A stretch of DNA of 50,831 bases, taken from contig NZ_PJIZ01000049.1 in NCBI RefSeq assembly GCF_021596505.1, forward strand, positions 1 to 50,831. Reading direction: 5' to 3'. The notes under the pieces are model-generated. The model saw only the letters and a list, made by a program, of their open reading frames with translations, searched no databases and was not told where the DNA came from. A program made the position numbers and the translations under genes. Each line of letters begins with the position of its first letter. Within the stretch, counting starts at the first letter, position 1. This stretch comes from Nostoc sp. CMAA1605. Lineage in GTDB: Bacteria; Cyanobacteriota; Cyanobacteriia; Cyanobacteriales; Nostocaceae. Positions 41,879-50,582 of the stretch are shown piece after piece.

Positions 41879-44533
41879 CTAGAATCTTTCGCCAATACCA
41901 AAGTTAATCCGGCTTTCACCATCGTCATTGATACCGTAGTCGATACGGATTGGGCCAAGGGGTGATTGTACACGCACACCTAAGCCGTAGCCGTAGCCTG
42001 TGCCGTTTTTGTTTAATACCTCAGCCGCTCTGGTGGTAGTGCCTAAGTCGCTACCGACATCAAAGAATAACGCGCCACTGATAACTGAGAAGACAGGGAA
42101 ACGATATTCTACTGATGCTTGGACGTAACTGCGTCCACTGCTTAATGTGCCTTCTTCGTAACCGCGCACGGAGTTACTACCGCCAAGGGTAAAGGCTTCA
42201 TAGGGAGGTAAATCACCGAAGACTGTACCGCCTTGGATATTAAAAGCTAGGGTTTCGGGGCCTTTGGTAAAGCCTGTAAACTTCACGGGTAAATATTGGC
42301 TGTAGCTACCCCGTAGTCTGGTGAGAAAGATACTACCTGAACCAACGGGTACTGATTGGTCTACACCAAAACGCAGGAAAGAACCGCTAGTAGGTTGTAA
42401 AGCATTGTTACGGCGATCGCGTTGCGCTCCTAACTGTAGGAACAATAAATCATCTTCTCCTGTACCAGAAAAACTCAGGGGAATATTTTCACTGGTGCGG
42501 TTGCCGTTATCATCAAATACTGCCCCCTCTTTTCTCAAGTTACCGTCAGCATCACGGGTAGTTACTCGTTGATACTGGAATCCGGCTGAAGCAGTCCATT
42601 CGGCTCTTTCGTAAGGATTACTAGATAAAGGACGAGTGAAGGTTATACCACCACCAAAGCGGGTGACACGGGGGCGGTCTTGCTCATCAGTGTTAGTAAT
42701 ATTATTCGGGTCAAATGTTCTAATGTCGTTATCTTGACCGTCAAAAATCAAGGAAATAGAACGGCGACGGAAGATATTGGCTGTGTAGGAAGTCCGGTAA
42801 GGATCGCCTGCAATCCAAGGATCTGTGAAGCGGAGGTCAAATAGTAACTCCCTTTCACCCACCTGTAATTCTGCGCCTAGTTTTTGGTTTCTACCACCCA
42901 GGTTTTGCTGCTGATAGCTGATTGTACCGAAAAGTCCACTCGCAGAACTAATACCCGCACCCGCCGCAATAGAACCACTACTACGCTCAACGACATTCAC
43001 GACTACATCAACTTTACTGGGGTCAGTTCCAGGGTCAAGGGAAACGTTGACATCTTCAAATAATCCTGTCCCGAATACCCGTTGTAGGTCTTTTTGCACG
43101 GTGTTGCGGTTAAATACTTGTCCTGGCTTTAACTCTAGTTCCCGCTTAATTACATACTCTCTGGTGCGGCCTTTAATTGGTTCACCTTTCTCGTTGACAT
43201 CTTGACCTTCTTTGTTACGGAAGCGGACTTTAATGTTTTCTACCACGCCTTCCGCTACTTGCAGGGTGACAACTCCACTTTCGGAAACTTGTGGCGCGCC
43301 CACGACGTTGGCTAAAACATAGCCTTGGTCTTGATATCGCTTGGTTAGTTGCTTGATACCCTCTTGTAAGTCCCGCAAGTTGAGGATTTTGCCGTATTGT
43401 TCACGGAAAATTGCATCCGCCGTCCCAGATGGAAGTACAGAAGCAACTTCAGTACCTGGGTTAGCTTGTACTTCTACTTTAGTTAACACAGGGTTGGGCT
43501 GGACAACAAAACTTACCCTGACACCCAAGGGAGTATCCTCTGGCGTAGCTTGGACATTAGAGAAGAACCCAGTAGCGAAAATAGCGTTAATGTCTTCTTG
43601 CAGTTGGGTACGGGTGGTTGTCCGTCCTGGTTGGGTGCGGATGACATTATAAACTTGAGTTTCTAATTCTGGAGCGAGTTGTCCTGTTTGCGATCGCACC
43701 AACACTTCTGATACCAACACACGGGGTTCTGTAGTTTCTTGGCTGTTGCTGGGAGTGTTGAAATTATCCTGTGTTGCGGGAGGATTAGTAGAATCTGGTG
43801 TTGGGGTTGTAGGTGTATTTGCAGGTTCTGTTGTTGGGGTTGTGGGTGTTGTTTCTAAGGTTGGTGTATTTGCGGGTTCTGTTGTTGGGGCTGTTGGGGT
43901 TGTTTCTAATGTTGGTGTGTTTGCAGGTTCTGTTGTTGGGGTTGTTTCTAGTGTCGGGGTTTCTGGTTCTGTTGTTGGGGTGGTGGGTGTTGTCTCTGGC
44001 GTTGGTGTAACAGGATTTGTAGCTGGTGCTTGTACTAGTTGACTAGCTGTTCCTTGGTTACTTAATGCTGTTTTTGTAGTTGTTATTTTTAACGGAGACG
44101 AAGAAATAACTACAGGGGATTTAAAAACTGATTTTTGAGCATTTAAATCTTTGGTAGTAGCAGATGAGACTGAAATAGTGGGAAGAGAATTAGATTTTTG
44201 AGCAGTAGAATTTGGGGTTGTAGCAATTTCTATAGTCGGTACAGTTACTTCTTTTGTTACCGTTGCTGCGGATTTTGTCGATTTCTCGTTGGATGATAAA
44301 GCAGCCTTAGCAGAATTATCCGCAGTCGGAGTTTCTGCCAAGTTTTTCACTTCAGTCAGTTGGGGCTGCTGTTCTAGTGCAGTTTCAACCTGTTCTAATT
44401 GTTGATTATTGGCACCTGGGACAACTTCTGCTGTTACCTCTAAACTGTTAGGAGTTTGGGCATTAGCACTCAAAGAGCCGGTTAAAGGTGCTGTAATCGC
44501 TACAGCTGTCACTAATACGGGAGATAAACGCAT
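41879..44533 (-). CDS. bamA: Outer-membrane assembly protein BamA/Omp85
   Basis: BamA inserts beta-barrel proteins into the outer membrane; it is the cyanobacterial relative of chloroplast Toc75. From the ATG at 44533 (MRLSPVLVTAVAITAPLTGS, after AGAGGA) the product has 884 residues; a start at 44560 is possible. It has a signal peptide (AQTPNS cleavage area), a long Thr/Pro-rich linker (to about 265), three POTRA domains (about 270-520; EVLVRSQTGQL, KVEVQANPG, VVENIKVRFRN) and a 16-strand barrel ending in GIGERF with the C-terminal Phe. The barrel's conserved motif V-R-G-Y-E-E-G is present. It heads the leftward lpx cluster. Confidence 0.95.
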   Translation of the reverse strand: MRLSPVLVTAVAITAPLTGSLSANAQTPNSLEVTAEVVPGANNQQLEQVETALEQQPQLTEVKNLAETPTADNSAKAALSSNEKSTKSAATVTKEVTVPTIEIATTPNSTAQKSNSLPTISVSSATTKDLNAQKSVFKSPVVISSSPLKITTTKTALSNQGTASQLVQAPATNPVTPTPETTPTTPTTEPETPTLETTPTTEPANTPTLETTPTAPTTEPANTPTLETTPTTPTTEPANTPTTPTPDSTNPPATQDNFNTPSNSQETTEPRVLVSEVLVRSQTGQLAPELETQVYNVIRTQPGRTTTRTQLQEDINAIFATGFFSNVQATPEDTPLGVRVSFVVQPNPVLTKVEVQANPGTEVASVLPSGTADAIFREQYGKILNLRDLQEGIKQLTKRYQDQGYVLANVVGAPQVSESGVVTLQVAEGVVENIKVRFRNKEGQDVNEKGEPIKGRTREYVIKRELELKPGQVFNRNTVQKDLQRVFGTGLFEDVNVSLDPGTDPSKVDVVVNVVERSSGSIAAGAGISSASGLFGTISYQQQNLGGRNQKLGAELQVGERELLFDLRFTDPWIAGDPYRTSYTANIFRRRSISLIFDGQDNDIRTFDPNNITNTDEQDRPRVTRFGGGITFTRPLSSNPYERAEWTASAGFQYQRVTTRDADGNLRKEGAVFDDNGNRTSENIPLSFSGTGEDDLLFLQLGAQRDRRNNALQPTSGSFLRFGVDQSVPVGSGSIFLTRLRGSYSQYLPVKFTGFTKGPETLAFNIQGGTVFGDLPPYEAFTLGGSNSVRGYEEGTLSSGRSYVQASVEYRFPVFSVISGALFFDVGSDLGTTTRAAEVLNKNGTGYGYGLGVRVQSPLGPIRIDYGINDDGESRINFGIGERF

Positions 44534-44707
44534 TTTACTTATATTCCTCTTCACATCCACACACCATCACGATAATTAGGGATTGGGGACTAGGGACTTG
44601 TACTGAGCTTGTCGAAGTATTGGGGATTGGTGACTATTACACAATATTCTTTCCCTAATTCCTCACTCAGCACAGGCTAACGCCCCACTTTTCTCAAAAC
44701 ACTCAAA

Positions 44708-44805
44708 ACTCATTACTCATTACTCATTACTCATTACTCATTACTCATTACTCAGCACTCAGCACTCAGCACTCATCACTCATCACTCATCACTCATCAC
44801 TCAGT
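44708..44805. repeat. Fourteen STRR heptamers (ACTCATT x6, ACTCAGC x3, ACTCATC x4, ACTCAGT)
   Basis: The plus-strand units run without interruption through the purC stop codon (44797-44799). Confidence 0.92.
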
Positions 44806-45531
44806 TTCTACCGCTTGCAACACCCTTTGTAAAACCTCCTGATAAGCATCTTCTACATTCCCCAGGTCTTTACGGAAACGGTCTTTATCCATAACACGGC
44901 GATTAGGATCTGTTTCCGTGACATTCCACAAACGACAGGTATCAGGACTAATTTCATCTGCCAAGAGTAAATTGCCTTGTGAGTCAACGCCAAATTCTAG
45001 TTTGAAGTCAACGAGGGTGATACCGCAGTCCAACCAGAATTTCTGAAGAAATTCATTAATTTGCAATGCTAGATGAGTAATTGCATCTACTTGTTCCGGT
45101 GTAGCTAGTTCTAGTAGTAAAAGGCGATCGCGTGTTAGTAGTGGATCACCTAATTGATCGTTTTTATAATAAAACTCTACTAGGGGCTGCTTTAATACTG
45201 TACCCAGTTCTAACCCTGTTTGTTGACACAGACTTCCAGCCGCAATATTACGGATAACTACTTCTAAAGGTAGGATTTTTACTGCCTTCACGCGCATTTG
45301 GTGAGGCGCAGGGCTATCTATATAGTGTGTTTTAATACCAGACTTTTCTAACTGCTGAAACAGTTGGCTAGAAATACTACAGTTGATATTGCCTTTACCA
45401 AGGATACTTCCCCGCTTTTGGGCATTAAATGCAGTTGCATCATCCTTGAAGTCAGCTAGTAAAACTTCAGGATCATCAGTTGCATAGAGAATTTTTGCTT
45501 TGCCTTCGTATAGCTTGGAATTAACAGACAT
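44797..45531 (-). CDS. purC: Phosphoribosylaminoimidazole-succinocarboxamide synthase
   Basis: PurC joins aspartate to CAIR using ATP in purine synthesis. From the ATG at 45531 (MSVNSKLYEGKAKILYATDD) the product has 244 residues, the normal length; an in-frame start at 45588 would add 19 unlike the family. Motifs: LYEGKAKILY, DDATAFNAQKRG, KGNINCSISSQLF, PLEVVIRNIAAGSL, LVDFKLEFGVD and DEISPDTCRLW. The last codons (VETE-stop) run into the STRR tract. It is transcribed leftward toward bamA across 236 bp of repeats. Confidence 0.96.
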   Translation of the reverse strand: MSVNSKLYEGKAKILYATDDPEVLLADFKDDATAFNAQKRGSILGKGNINCSISSQLFQQLEKSGIKTHYIDSPAPHQMRVKAVKILPLEVVIRNIAAGSLCQQTGLELGTVLKQPLVEFYYKNDQLGDPLLTRDRLLLLELATPEQVDAITHLALQINEFLQKFWLDCGITLVDFKLEFGVDSQGNLLLADEISPDTCRLWNVTETDPNRRVMDKDRFRKDLGNVEDAYQEVLQRVLQAVETE

Positions 45532-45622
45532 GATGGAGGGTAAGATTTTAGGCGATGGACAGCTTTTGTAGCTTTCGGGCTTCACCATTTTATCTTTAGT
45601 TATTCCCTATTAGCTATTCAAG

Positions 45623-45669
45623 TCTGGGGATTGGGGATTGGGGACTGGGGACTGGGGATTGGGGACTGG
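45623..45669. repeat. STRR CCCCAGT/CCCCAAT heptamers
   Basis: Seven units (ATTGGGG, ACTGGGG in mixed order) on the plus strand, identical in kind to those at 39015-39070. Confidence 0.85.
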
Positions 45670-45703
45670 AAAGCAGGCAAGGAAAACTGATAACGAGTGA
45701 CTA

Positions 45704-45816
45704 TGACACTCATAACTAATAACTCATCACTCAGCACGCTGCTCAACGCGCCGCTTCCGCTAACAGCACTCAGCACTCATTACTCAGCACTCAGCACTCA
45801 CAACTCAGCACTCACC
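45704..45816. repeat. STRR ACTCAGC-type heptamers with an interruption
   Basis: Heptamers ACTCAGC, ACTCATT, ACTCACA and relatives are broken near 45747-45774 by ACGCGCCGCTTCCGCTAACAG, another dispersed motif. Gives no coding capacity. Confidence 0.75.
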
Positions 45817-46225
45817 AGACAGACAATTATATGAGAGCGTAGGGATATGTAACCTGCAATAGAAGAGAATTATTTTTAACTATGATATTTGTAGGGTTCA
45901 ATTGTTTCGGAGATGCCGAATATTTGTATATATTGATACTTAAATTTTTGTTGCACAAAGAAAAGTTACATGACAATTATGTAACAGATGAAATATGATG
46001 AAACAAACTTTATTAGGTGAATAGTATCTACAACCCAAAAGGTATCGAGTTTAATACATACAAGACCAAAAAGCATTTTCAAACTATTACGCAGATTTTA
46101 TTGCTAAATAAAACCATAAACATTACCTAAGTTAATAGTAGTTATACTTAAAAAAACAAAAGTTAGGATAAAAATACTACTAGAAATTTAGCGTTAATGA
46201 TGGAAATCAAACGGGAGTTGAATAA

Positions 46226-46504
46226 ATGGAGAAAAAAATAGTGAGTAAAGACAATTTTCTCTACCCTCGTGGTCGTTACTATGGTCAAGTTAAGCCAGAA
46301 AACTTGGTTTTTAATGCTAATCTCCAAGAATTTGCCCAAAAAATCAGTTACATCTGTAATCTAGAAACGTCTGGCAAATTAAAACCAGAGGATGCTTACG
46401 AACAAATTAAAGCCTTGTGGAAAAACTTAAAGCGGACAAAAAAACAGTTACAAATTGGTGAAAACCCGTTTCAAGATGAAGGTGAAAATCCTGAAGAGTC
46501 ATGA
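46226..46504 (+). CDS. Small conserved cyanobacterial protein, 92 aa
   Basis: I do not recognise a named function. The 92-residue product starts MEKKIVSKDNFLYPRGRYYG, has a central stretch LQEFAQKISYICNLETSGKL and a charged C-terminus (NPFQDEGENPEES). The pattern YPRGRYYG and the EDAYEQIKALWKNLKRTKK helix are typical of a short cyanobacterial family annotated as DUF7219/hypothetical as I remember it. There is no membrane segment. It is preceded by a 400-bp AT-rich gap and followed by a TGGGCAT heptamer tract. Confidence 0.75.
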   Translation: MEKKIVSKDNFLYPRGRYYGQVKPENLVFNANLQEFAQKISYICNLETSGKLKPEDAYEQIKALWKNLKRTKKQLQIGENPFQDEGENPEES

Positions 46505-46513
46505 AATGGAAAT

Positions 46514-46548
46514 TGGGCATTGGGCATTGGGCATTGGGCATTGGGCAT
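46514..46548. repeat. Five TGGGCAT heptamers
   Basis: Perfect tandem TGGGCAT x5 lies between the convergent small protein gene and the cyclase gene, about 10 bp after the stop of the first. Confidence 0.88.
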
Positions 46549-46578
46549 TGGAAACAACCAATAACTAATGACTATTGA

Positions 46579-49155
46579 CTACTTCACCGTGATTGTCCAA
46601 ACACCATCCCAATTATCTGAAGGCGGTGTATGTTGGTAGTTATAGGCGCGCTCTAGTTGCAAAATCACTGCTTGATCTGTGGGTTTGATGTGTTTGGCTG
46701 CCTCAAAACAGGCGATCGCTCCTGTAAAATTACGAGATAAGTAAGCTTCACGGCCAGCGTGGTAGTGAAACAAAAACTCCTGGGTATTATCGTCTAAGGG
46801 AGTTGTGCGATCGCTAATGAGTTCGTAAATGTTTACGGCTTGGTGTTTACCTTTGACTCGGATTTTATCTAATTGACGTACCCAAATGCGATCGCTGCAT
46901 AGTTGATAAGTGAATTCACTTAAAATAATGTCACAACCATATTCTTTTGTGACTGTCTCTAAACGTGAACTTAAATTTACACCATCACCAATAACTGTAT
47001 AGTCCATCCGTTTTTGAGAACCGATATTTCCTGAGACTACTTCCCCAGAACTAATACCAATACCAATATTAATTTTCGGTTGGGCTTGGATAATGCGCCG
47101 TTGGTTAAATTCTTCTAAGCGTTGGCGCATATCTAAGGCTGATTGTACTGCGCGCCAAGCATGATTTTCGGTTAGTGGTAGGGGCGCGCCAAATACAGCC
47201 ATTAGCGCATCACCAATAAATTTATCTAAAGTACCTTCGTAGTTAAATACTGCTTCTACCATTGTTTCAAAATACTGGTTTAGTAGTGATACTACTTCCG
47301 CCGCACCTAGATTTTCTGTCAATGTAGTATAACCACGGATATCAGAAAATAAAATTGTTACCTCTTTTCGCTCACCTACCATCAAAGCATCTTCTCCCAC
47401 CGCCATTACTTGTTCAGCAACGTGGGGAGTTAAATAGCGATACATAGCAGTTTTTAGGCGTTTCTCTTGGCTGATATCTTCTAATACAACCAAACCACCC
47501 CTGACTCCACCTTCTGGATTAGTTAGGGGATTAACAGTTAAATTAATACTACGGTCTAGAATGCTAATTTCTTCTGATGTGAGAAACTTGGACTGGGGAG
47601 TTAAGGGTAAATTCCAGGGAATGAAAATATCAGGATTAGTGCGATCGCGCACTGTCAAAATAGAATATTGAGCCTCACTAGTGAGTATACCTTCAGTATT
47701 TTGTAATTGATAAATTCCCAAGGTCAAACTTTGCTCTGGAACATAATGTCTAGCACCAGTTTTTAAACTATCCTCTAAACGCATTTGTAAATTGTCTACT
47801 GGTACAACCTCCCACACTAGGCGACCAATTAAGTTATGTTCCCACAAAATTTTATTACTTTTATAGTTAACATCTCCTAAAGGACAACCCAATAACTCTA
47901 AGGCTGCATCATTTATAGTGACTATGCTACCAGCCATATCTGTAGAAATTACCGCATCTGATAAACTTTGCAGTATATCTTTTTGGTATTGTTTTTCTAA
48001 CAGCACATTTTCAAATAAACGGGCATTTTCTAAAGCTATTCCCGCCTGAATATTAAAAGCCCGCATAAACTCTTCATCAGACGCAGTAAAACTTCCTTGT
48101 TGTTTATTAATTAACTGTGTTACACCTATTAATTCATTGGCAGAATTAAATACTGGTAAACATAAAATATTGCGGGTTAAATAACCCGTCCTTCTATCTG
48201 TAGTCGGGTCAAATCTTGGGTCTTTATAAGCATCAGGAATATTCAGGGCTTCCCCTGTGGAAGCTACATAACCAGCAATTCCCCGACTAGTTGGAATCCG
48301 AATTTCCATCAAATTTTGCGTATCTGCGGCGGCTGCTACTTTTGTCCACAATTCCCCCATTTCTTTGCGGTACAAAAACAGCGTACTGCGGTCAGCCTGC
48401 ATTAAAATTCTGGCTTGTTCCATCACTATTTGCAAAGTAGCTTCTAAGTCTAAACTTTGCCCCAGTGTTTGAGTCGCCCGTAAAAGTGCTGTTGCGCCTC
48501 GTTGGTTACGTGCAGCGACATAAAAAGATTGACAAGTTTCTAAAATAATGCCAATAGATGCGGCAAAATCCCGAAAATGTTCTTCATCTTCATGATTAAA
48601 AGGTGTATCACCAGTTTTATTTGCTAGTTGAACTACCGCAACCACTTGACTTTTGCTACTCACAACAGGCATACACAAAATATTGTGAATTGTATAGCCC
48701 ATTTGTTTTTCCAAGTCAGGACTAAAAAGAGGATGAGTTGCAGTTTCTCCTATGTTTAAATATTGACCTGTGCTAGCGACATGACCAGGAATTCCAAAAG
48801 TAATAGGAGTGCGAATTTCTAGGAACTTTTGTCCATTATCTTGAGGAACTTTTGACCACAATTGACTTTTATCGTGGTCAACTAAAAAAATTGCTGTATG
48901 TTCTGCTTGAAGAATTTGACCAATTTTCAGGGTGATTGCTTCTAGAACTTTTTCCAGCATATTTTCTAGAGCTTCATTATTAATGAGTTCAATAGCTCTG
49001 AGAAATTGCTGAAATTCGGCAGTAATAAAGTCTAGTAAACAAACAAATTCATTAACAGAAAGGTCTTTCACCCGCCGCAATAAAGCGTGGGTGCGATTCA
49101 CTTGAGTCAGTTCTGTTAATGTAGCCAAGACGCTACCAGGATTAGGAAGAGTCAT
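46579..49155 (-). CDS. CyaB-type adenylate cyclase with two GAF domains and PAS
   Basis: The 858-residue product fits Anabaena CyaB1/CyaB2 in length and order: N-terminal helical region, GAF-A (about 62-210), GAF-B (about 235-385), PAS (about 395-510) and a class III cyclase (about 590-790) with a C-terminal TPR-like tail. Both GAF domains carry the NKxxFxxxDE cyclic-nucleotide motif (NKTGDTPFNHEDEE; NKQQGSFTASDEE). Cyclase residues: metal Asp in FSDIRGYTTL and FIGDALMAVFG, adenine-specifying Lys in DKFIGD and Asp in MDYTVIGD, and transition-state Asn/Arg in VNLSSRLE. All present, so an active, cAMP-regulated homodimer is expected. Tandem AGTCAAT heptamers lie 8 bases upstream of the start codon. 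Confidence 0.94.
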   Translation of the reverse strand: MTLPNPGSVLATLTELTQVNRTHALLRRVKDLSVNEFVCLLDFITAEFQQFLRAIELINNEALENMLEKVLEAITLKIGQILQAEHTAIFLVDHDKSQLWSKVPQDNGQKFLEIRTPITFGIPGHVASTGQYLNIGETATHPLFSPDLEKQMGYTIHNILCMPVVSSKSQVVAVVQLANKTGDTPFNHEDEEHFRDFAASIGIILETCQSFYVAARNQRGATALLRATQTLGQSLDLEATLQIVMEQARILMQADRSTLFLYRKEMGELWTKVAAAADTQNLMEIRIPTSRGIAGYVASTGEALNIPDAYKDPRFDPTTDRRTGYLTRNILCLPVFNSANELIGVTQLINKQQGSFTASDEEFMRAFNIQAGIALENARLFENVLLEKQYQKDILQSLSDAVISTDMAGSIVTINDAALELLGCPLGDVNYKSNKILWEHNLIGRLVWEVVPVDNLQMRLEDSLKTGARHYVPEQSLTLGIYQLQNTEGILTSEAQYSILTVRDRTNPDIFIPWNLPLTPQSKFLTSEEISILDRSINLTVNPLTNPEGGVRGGLVVLEDISQEKRLKTAMYRYLTPHVAEQVMAVGEDALMVGERKEVTILFSDIRGYTTLTENLGAAEVVSLLNQYFETMVEAVFNYEGTLDKFIGDALMAVFGAPLPLTENHAWRAVQSALDMRQRLEEFNQRRIIQAQPKINIGIGISSGEVVSGNIGSQKRMDYTVIGDGVNLSSRLETVTKEYGCDIILSEFTYQLCSDRIWVRQLDKIRVKGKHQAVNIYELISDRTTPLDDNTQEFLFHYHAGREAYLSRNFTGAIACFEAAKHIKPTDQAVILQLERAYNYQHTPPSDNWDGVWTITVK

Positions 49156-49163
49156 TAGTTTTT

Positions 49164-49205
49164 AGTCAATAGTCAATAGTCAATAGTCAATAGTCAATAG
49201 TCAAT
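49164..49205. repeat. Six AGTCAAT heptamers directly upstream of the cyclase start
   Basis: AGTCAAT x6 on the plus strand, ending eight bases from the ATG at 49155. No Shine-Dalgarno sequence is visible in between, so the repeats occupy the place of the ribosome binding site. Confidence 0.9.
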
Positions 49206-49238
49206 AGTTATTAGTTATTAATCGATTGATAATTTTTT

Positions 49239-49325
49239 ACCTTGTCTACCTTGTCTACCTTGTCTCCCAATCCCCAATCCCCAATCCCCAATCCCTATTC
49301 CCTAATTCCCGTAACCTGTAACCTA
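49239..49325. repeat. STRR units at the 3' end of sqdX
   Basis: ACCTTGTCT units, then TCCCCAA/CCCCAAT units and GTAACCT units. They run through the sqdX stop codon (49295-49297) and code for its last 13 residues. Confidence 0.8.
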
Positions 49326-50452
49326 CTCCCTGTAGTCTTGCCATACAGGATTTTTTGATAATAATCTTGTAGTTGCTGTGTAGCAGCAGCCCATCCCCAT
49401 TTTTCTGCTTCTCGGCGGGCGTTTTGTCGGATGGTTTCGCGTTCTTGTTTGTTTTCTAATAGCTTAACAGTTGCGTCAATAGCATCTTGAATGTCAGCTT
49501 TAGGATTGAAAAGATATCCGTTGACACCATCTGTCACAATGTCGGGAATACCGCCAGAACGTGCGGCGACGACGGGACAACCTGCGGCCATGGCTTCTAG
49601 TAATACTAAACCTAGTGTCTCGGTGCGGGAAGGGAAGATAAAAGCATCAGCACTGGCGAAGGCTGAACCTAACTCTCGTCCCATGAGATAGCCGACAAAA
49701 TTAGTATTTGTTCCTGCAAAGTGTTTTTCTAAGGCTTGGCGATGGGGGCCATCTCCGACTAGGGCTAATCTGGCTTGGGGAATGGCTTCTAATATGGGTT
49801 TAATGCGCTCAATTTCTTTTTCGGCAGAAAGACGACCTACATACAATAATAAGGGGCTTTCTGGGTGATTTTGGCTGAGGCGATCGCGCATTTCTAAACT
49901 GGCTAAATCGGGGTGAAATAATTCTGTATCTACTCCCCTCTGCCATAAATCTACTCTTTCAATGCCATGTGATGAAAGTTCTGTCATCATGGCGGTAGAA
50001 GTACATAAATTTAAAACTGCTTGATTGTGCGCCCCTTTCAAGAGTTCCCAAAGTAATCCTTCTAACATTCCTAAACCGTAATGTTGTAGGTATTGGGGTA
50101 AATGAGTATGATAAGAAGCAACTAAGGGAATTTTCAGGACTTTACTGTAAAAAATCCCCGATAAACCCAAAACAGCCGGATTGACAACATGAATAATATC
50201 TGGCTGGAACTGTTCTAGAGTGTAGCCGATGGCTGGACGGGGTAATGCCATTTTCAACTCTGGATACAAAGGCAAAGGAAAGCCACTCACACCGTAAACT
50301 TTCGCTCCTTTGTGTTCAGTAATTCCACCCTCTGGCGCAACTACTAAAACTTGATTTCCTTGACGTTGTAGGTGGTCAACGGTGTGACGTAGGCGTGTCA
50401 CAATGCCGTCAACCTTGGGTAAAAAGGTTTCGGTGAATAAGGCAATTCTCAT
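49295..50452 (-). CDS. sqdX: Sulfoquinovosyldiacylglycerol synthase SqdX (GT4)
   Basis: SqdX transfers sulfoquinovose from UDP-sulfoquinovose to diacylglycerol, giving the thylakoid sulfolipid SQDG. The 385-residue GT4 protein has MRIALFTETFLPKVDGIVTR, PDIIHVVNPAVLG, ASYHTHLPQYLQHYGLG, WQRGVDTELFHP, LLYVGRLSAEKEIERIKPIL and the E-x7-E nucleotide-sugar motif FPSRTETLGLVLLEAMAAG. It lies directly downstream of sqdB on the same strand, which settles the identity. The last 13 residues (TGSRLQVTGIRE) are coded by STRR repeats and are not a family feature. Confidence 0.93.
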   Translation of the reverse strand: MRIALFTETFLPKVDGIVTRLRHTVDHLQRQGNQVLVVAPEGGITEHKGAKVYGVSGFPLPLYPELKMALPRPAIGYTLEQFQPDIIHVVNPAVLGLSGIFYSKVLKIPLVASYHTHLPQYLQHYGLGMLEGLLWELLKGAHNQAVLNLCTSTAMMTELSSHGIERVDLWQRGVDTELFHPDLASLEMRDRLSQNHPESPLLLYVGRLSAEKEIERIKPILEAIPQARLALVGDGPHRQALEKHFAGTNTNFVGYLMGRELGSAFASADAFIFPSRTETLGLVLLEAMAAGCPVVAARSGGIPDIVTDGVNGYLFNPKADIQDAIDATVKLLENKQERETIRQNARREAEKWGWAAATQQLQDYYQKILYGKTTGSRLQVTGIRE

Positions 50453-50477
50453 AGGAAATTATTCATGCTGAAGAAAG

Positions 50478-50513
50478 GGTACAGGGGTGTAGGGGTTTAG
50501 GGGTTTAGGGGTT
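50478..50513. repeat. GGGGTTTA/GGGGTGTA tandem repeat
   Basis: G-rich 8-base units on the plus strand (AGGGGTGTAGGGGTTTAGGG), complementary to the CCCTTATACCCC-type sequence at 50538-50550, so the sqdB-sqdX spacer can form a hairpin. Related to 17971-18015. Confidence 0.65.
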
Positions 50514-50582
50514 CATAACCCTTACACTGCTTACACCCTTATACCCCTAGAAAGTTCAAAAGCTATTGACTCTAGTGCTTTT

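Larger units (their letters stand above)
45532..46225. other. 694-bp divergent gap upstream of purC
   Basis: It holds STRR blocks (GGGGATT/GGGGACT at 45623-45669; ACTCAGC-type at 45704-45816) and 400 bp of AT-rich DNA before the small unknown gene. No clear regulator site or RNA gene is seen. Confidence 0.45.

Noticed and set aside
43746..44042. 98-codon plus-strand frame rich in Gly/Val
   Set aside because: It is the complement of the Thr/Pro repeat in bamA and has no independent support.
44708..44805. Possible CRISPR array
   Set aside because: Units are 7 bp with no spacers; this is a tandem heptamer tract. The same holds for the other repeat blocks.
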